Positions 60,943-64,000 of a stretch of 64,000 bases of DNA are shown here, in pieces. The stretch comes from Janthinobacterium saanense. GTDB taxonomy: Bacteria; Pseudomonadota; Gammaproteobacteria; Burkholderiales; Burkholderiaceae_D. The stretch covers positions 1 through 64,000 of the forward strand of contig NZ_JACHCI010000004.1 in NCBI RefSeq assembly GCF_014200675.1, written 5' to 3'. Below the pieces are notes generated by a model. That model made no database searches, was not told the DNA's origin, and worked only from the letters and a program-made list of their open reading frames with translations. A program made the position numbers and the translations under genes. The number at the start of each line of letters is the position of its first letter. Within the stretch, counting starts at the first letter, position 1.

Positions 60943-61870
60943 CCGGTTCCAGCAGGGCTTCGAGTCCCGCTGGGGGCATTTGACGCACCCTCACGTGCGT
61001 GCGCTGGCCTGGCTGCTGGACTCGCCCGATTTGCTCGATCCGGCCAGTCCCGATTGGGGTGGCCAGATCGCCAGTCTGGGGCCGGTGACGCCTGCCATCA
61101 CGGCCTGGCTGGGAGCCTTGCAAGACGACCCCTCGCCTTTGCTAACTGCGCTCGGTCCCAAATTTTATTCCCGCCTGGGCCTGTATGCTGAAAAGCTGCT
61201 GGCCTTTTATTTTGAACAGCAGGGCTTGCTGCAGGCCCATGGCTTGCAAGTGCAGCTCAACCGCAACGACACGGTGGGCGAATTCGATTTCCTGCTGCAC
61301 AATTCAGCTGGGGACGCTCTGCTGCACTGGGAATTTGCCACCAAGTTTTATCTGCTGGAAGGGGCGCCCGATCCCGGCGTCTTCAATCACTTGATCGGCC
61401 CCAACCTGGCCGATACTTTGGGCTTGAAGATGCGCAAGATTCTCGACAAGCAACTGGCCTTGTCGCGTCACCCGGCCGCGCTCAGCCTGCTGACCCAGCC
61501 TGTTGCCTCGGCGCAGGCGCTGGTAAAAGGCTGGCTGTTCTATGAGCACGGCAAGCTGGCGCCCATGGACGGTATTTCCAGCGGGCACGGTCACGGTTTC
61601 TGGTGCGCTGCAGCACAACTACCGCAGGATCAGCGTTATGTGATTTTGCCCAAGTTGCAGTGGCTGGCGCCGTACAAGGGCACGGGTGTCGATGTGCTGT
61701 ATGGCGATGTCTTGCGCAAGCAACTCGCGGACTTGCCGCAACCGGTGCTGGTGGCGGTCGTCAAGCATGTCGATGGCTGGGAAGTGGAGCAGCGCCGGGG
61801 ATTTGTCGTCCCCGAAGACTGGAGCGCGCAAGCGGCGGTCCGCAGGATGGCAGGGACTTTGCCCGCTTAG
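60926..61870 (+). CDS. DUF1853 family protein
   Basis: A 314-residue soluble protein, start MPGAADRFQQGF at 60926, overlapping the glycosylase gene by 17 bases. DUF1853 features are 'FESRWGHLTHPHVRALAWLL' near the start, 'KFYSRLGLYAEKLLAFYFEQ', 'DTVGEFDFLL' and 'LLHWEFATKFYL'. The conserved E..D...HWE..KFY arrangement recalls PD-(D/E)XK nucleases (Glu/Asp, then Glu-x-Lys-like), which is inference. No experimental function is known to me. It is last in the tsaB operon, its stop overlapping that of convergent lplT. Confidence 0.85.
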   Translation: MPGAADRFQQGFESRWGHLTHPHVRALAWLLDSPDLLDPASPDWGGQIASLGPVTPAITAWLGALQDDPSPLLTALGPKFYSRLGLYAEKLLAFYFEQQGLLQAHGLQVQLNRNDTVGEFDFLLHNSAGDALLHWEFATKFYLLEGAPDPGVFNHLIGPNLADTLGLKMRKILDKQLALSRHPAALSLLTQPVASAQALVKGWLFYEHGKLAPMDGISSGHGHGFWCAAAQLPQDQRYVILPKLQWLAPYKGTGVDVLYGDVLRKQLADLPQPVLVAVVKHVDGWEVEQRRGFVVPEDWSAQAAVRRMAGTLPA

Positions 61871-63129
61871 TGCTTCTGTTCGCCGATCAGCGACAAATTG
61901 TCGTGTTCGGCCTGGTTCATCTTGTGGCGGCGCATGATCATATACATGGTGCCGGCCACGAACAGGCCGAACAGGATGATGATGATGTTGAGCGGCAAGT
62001 GCAAGCGGATCATGATGGAATACATGGCCAGCATGGTCAGGATGGACAGGTTTTCATTGAAGTTCTGTACTGCAATCGAGTGGCCTGCGCTCATCAGCAC
62101 GTGGCCACGATGTTGCAGCAGGGCATTCATCGGCACCACGAAGAAGCCGGACAAGGCGCCGATCAGCACCAGCATCGGATAAGCCATCCACACGCTGTGC
62201 ACTTGCGTCATCAGCATGACGATCACGCCCATGGCGATGCCCAGCGGTATCACGGTCAAGGACTTGCGCAGCGGAATGAAGCGGGCCGACAGCACGGCGC
62301 CCAGGGCCACGCCGATGGCGACCACGCCGACCAGGCTGGTGGCCTTGTCGAACGGCATGTTCAACGATTGCTTGGCCCATTCCAGCACGATCAGCTGCAA
62401 AGTGGCGCCGGCGCCCCAGAACAGGGTGGTCACGGCCAGGGTGATCTGGCCCAGCTTGTCTTTCCATAAGATGGAATAGCAATTGGCGAAATCGGAAATC
62501 AGCTTGATCGGATTGCGTTCCTGGTGCGGATACACGCAGTGGGTATCGGGAATCTTCAGGTTGGCCAGGGTCGCCAGTATGTAGGTGATCACGACCACGC
62601 ACAGGGCTGCCTCGGTCTTGGTGGTCACGCCCGTATCGATCAGCGGGAAGTCGAACGACAGCAGCATGGCCGACACATGGCCGCTGACCAGCGCGCCGCC
62701 CATCACGGTGCCGAGGATGATGGAGCTGACCGTCAAGCCTTCGATCCAGCCATTGGCGGCCACCAGTTTTTCCGGCGGCAGCAATTCCGTCAGGATGCCG
62801 TACTTGGCTGGCGAATACACGGCCGCGCCAAAGCCGACGATGGCGTAGGCCAGCAGCGGGTGCACATGGAAGAAGACGAGGAGGCAGCCGAAGATCTTGA
62901 TCATGTTGCCGATGAACATGACCTTGCCTTTTGGCATGGAGTCGGCAAAGGCGCCGACGAAAGCGGCCAGCAAGACGTAGAACAGCACGAACGACAATTT
63001 CAACAGCGGCGTGATCCACGCCGGGGAATTCATGGACACCAATAGATCGACGGCGACGAAAAAGAGGGCGGTATCAGCCAGCGAGGAAAAAAACTGCGCT
63101 GCCATGATGGTATAAAAACCACGATTCAT
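61867..63129 (-). CDS. lplT: Lysophospholipid transporter LplT
   Basis: A 420-residue MFS protein with 12 hydrophobic segments. The start 'MNRGFYTIMAAQFFSSLADT' and 'ALFFVAVDLL', and the motif 'VGFGAAVYSPAKYGILTELL', are characteristic of LplT, which flips lysophosphatidylethanolamine inward for reacylation. In E. coli it is followed by the acyltransferase Aas; no Aas gene is seen downstream here, so acylation is encoded elsewhere. It is divergent from alr, an arrangement common in Burkholderiales. Confidence 0.94.
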   Translation of the reverse strand: MNRGFYTIMAAQFFSSLADTALFFVAVDLLVSMNSPAWITPLLKLSFVLFYVLLAAFVGAFADSMPKGKVMFIGNMIKIFGCLLVFFHVHPLLAYAIVGFGAAVYSPAKYGILTELLPPEKLVAANGWIEGLTVSSIILGTVMGGALVSGHVSAMLLSFDFPLIDTGVTTKTEAALCVVVITYILATLANLKIPDTHCVYPHQERNPIKLISDFANCYSILWKDKLGQITLAVTTLFWGAGATLQLIVLEWAKQSLNMPFDKATSLVGVVAIGVALGAVLSARFIPLRKSLTVIPLGIAMGVIVMLMTQVHSVWMAYPMLVLIGALSGFFVVPMNALLQHRGHVLMSAGHSIAVQNFNENLSILTMLAMYSIMIRLHLPLNIIIILFGLFVAGTMYMIMRRHKMNQAEHDNLSLIGEQKH

Positions 63130-63235
63130 TCTTGAGTGCCTGAAATCTTATCTGGCTTGCTTTATACCACGAAGAAAGAACAACCTACAAGTTTGCGCCA
63201 CCCTGCGGGCGGGCCCGCCTCCTAAGCGGGACTTA

Positions 63236-63350
63236 ATTTTTCTGCCGTAGAAAAATAGCTATAGTTATGAATATTTTGCAACTGAGGGAGTCTGTCTGGC
63301 GTGCAGCGGTCTGTCCGTTAAAATAGGCCATTATTACTTGCCGTAGAAAA
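63236..63350. promoter_or_regulatory. lplT-alr divergent control region with repeats
   Basis: A perfect hairpin ATTTTTCT-GCCGT-AGAAAAAT occupies 63236-63256. TGCCGTAGAAAA occurs twice in direct orientation, at 63243-63254 and 63339-63350, the second just before the alr start. A 12-bp GC palindrome GGCGGGCCCGCC is at 63208-63219. Together they look like regulatory elements of the divergent pair; no binding protein is known. Confidence 0.4.
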
Positions 63351-63355
63351 CGCTT

Positions 63356-64000
63356 ATGCCCAGGCCCATCGTCGCGACCATCCATCTGGATGCCATGAAA
63401 CATAACCTGGCCTGCGCCCGTGCCAGCGCCTTGGGGGCCAAAGTGTGGGCGGTGGTCAAAGCCGATGCCTATGGCCATGGCTTGCAGCGCGCCATACAGG
63501 GCTTTGCCGAGGCCGATGGCTTGGCGCTGGTGGAATTCGATTACGCGCTGCGCCTGCGCGCCTGGGGCTGGACCAAGCCGATATTGATGCTGGAAGGCTT
63601 TTTCGATGCCGAGGACTTGCTGGCCATGGCGACCCACGGCCTCAACGGCACCGTGCATAGCCTGGAACAGATCGCCCTGCTGGAGGCGGCCCGCCTGCCG
63701 GCCACCGTGGACATCCATCTGAAAATGAATACCGGCATGAACCGCCTGGGTTTTACGCCGCAAGCGGTGGGCGTAGCGTATGCGCGCCTGCGGGCAATTC
63801 CCTGGGTAGGAGAAATCACCCTGATGACGCACTTCGCCAATGCCGATGATGCCGCGCCGGCCCATCTGCCATTGGAAGAGCAGATGGAACGTTTCGAAGC
63901 GGGCGCGGCCAGCATTCCGGACCCTTTGCCGCGCAGCCTGTCGAATTCGGCCGGTCTGCTGCTGCACCAGCTTGCCAGTGACTGGGTACGGCCCGGCATC
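63356..64000 (+). CDS. alr: Alanine racemase (5' part, runs off the window)
   Basis: The first 215 codons of a PLP-dependent alanine racemase, which makes D-alanine for peptidoglycan. ATG 63356 reads 'MPRPIVATIHLDAMKHNLAC', and the cofactor Lys is in 'VWAVVKADAYGHGLQRA'. Further family blocks are 'VDIHLKMNTGMNRLGF' and 'MTHFANADD', then 'SNSAGLLL'. The frame is open to the window end. It is divergent from lplT. Confidence 0.96.
   Translation, partial: MPRPIVATIHLDAMKHNLACARASALGAKVWAVVKADAYGHGLQRAIQGFAEADGLALVEFDYALRLRAWGWTKPILMLEGFFDAEDLLAMATHGLNGTVHSLEQIALLEAARLPATVDIHLKMNTGMNRLGFTPQAVGVAYARLRAIPWVGEITLMTHFANADDAAPAHLPLEEQMERFEAGAASIPDPLPRSLSNSAGLLLHQLASDWVRPGI

Overview
The window looks like a chromosomal segment of a high-GC betaproteobacterium of the family Oxalobacteraceae, most like Janthinobacterium. 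This rests on the gene order of its housekeeping blocks (dapC-dapD ... dapE-prmB; tsaB-rimI-uracil-DNA glycosylase-DUF1853 facing lplT; divergent alr), strong GC3 bias, ATGA/GTGA-coupled operons and a PEP-CTERM protein. No phylogenetic calculation was possible. No rRNA, tRNA, CRISPR array or intact transposase was seen.

Layout. 1-1.6 kb: a nitrilase-fold protein with a small Ala/Lys-rich partner, possibly the tail of a reverse-transcriptase/nitrilase defence locus cut by the window edge. 1.8-8.2 kb: a cysteine-free glutaredoxin-like protein, a DUF3820 protein, an MFS exporter, an exported ClpP/crotonase-fold protein, a sodium:solute symporter and SppA. 8.6-17.8 kb: a four-gene MdtABC-type tripartite RND pump with its own outer-membrane lipoprotein. 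18-22.7 kb: a CheB/CheR/PAS fusion translationally coupled to a PAS histidine kinase. 22.8-25 kb: an S46 dipeptidyl-peptidase.

25-32 kb: a type VI secretion cassette (VgrG, an extension cut off by an amber codon, a Tle5-like phospholipase D effector, a Sel1-repeat immunity lipoprotein and a truncated second immunity gene). It is bounded by a roughly 7-kb-spaced direct repeat of the 3' end and terminator of the S46 gene, so the cassette probably entered or was duplicated there by recombination. 32-35.4 kb: a signalling operon of hybrid kinase, unknown 135-residue protein and KaiC-like double ATPase. 35.4-38 kb: an AT-richer accessory stretch carrying a DUF3494 ice-binding-type PEP-CTERM protein.

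38-47 kb: a TetR regulator with a coupled partner, divergent from a DUF2867 gene; a PnuC transporter with a NadR-like kinase; a TonB-dependent receptor preceded by a TPP riboswitch (so this neighbourhood probably handles thiamine); a degenerate EncFtn-like protein; an orphan Imm26 protein; EnvZ/OmpR with a clear tandem OmpR-type site upstream; and a small exported protein. 47-54.8 kb: FapA/DUF342, ArfB, CheW, YheS, PrmB, DapE and YffB. 55-64 kb: an FAD monooxygenase, DapD, DapC, TsaB, RimI, a family-4-like uracil-DNA glycosylase with an altered motif A, DUF1853, LplT and the 5' part of alr.

The most interesting items are the T6SS cassette with its S46 repeat and amber-interrupted VgrG, the TPP-riboswitch-controlled receptor next to PnuC/kinase, the metal-ligand-free EncFtn relative, the left-edge nitrilase pair and the KaiC operon with its unrecognised middle gene.
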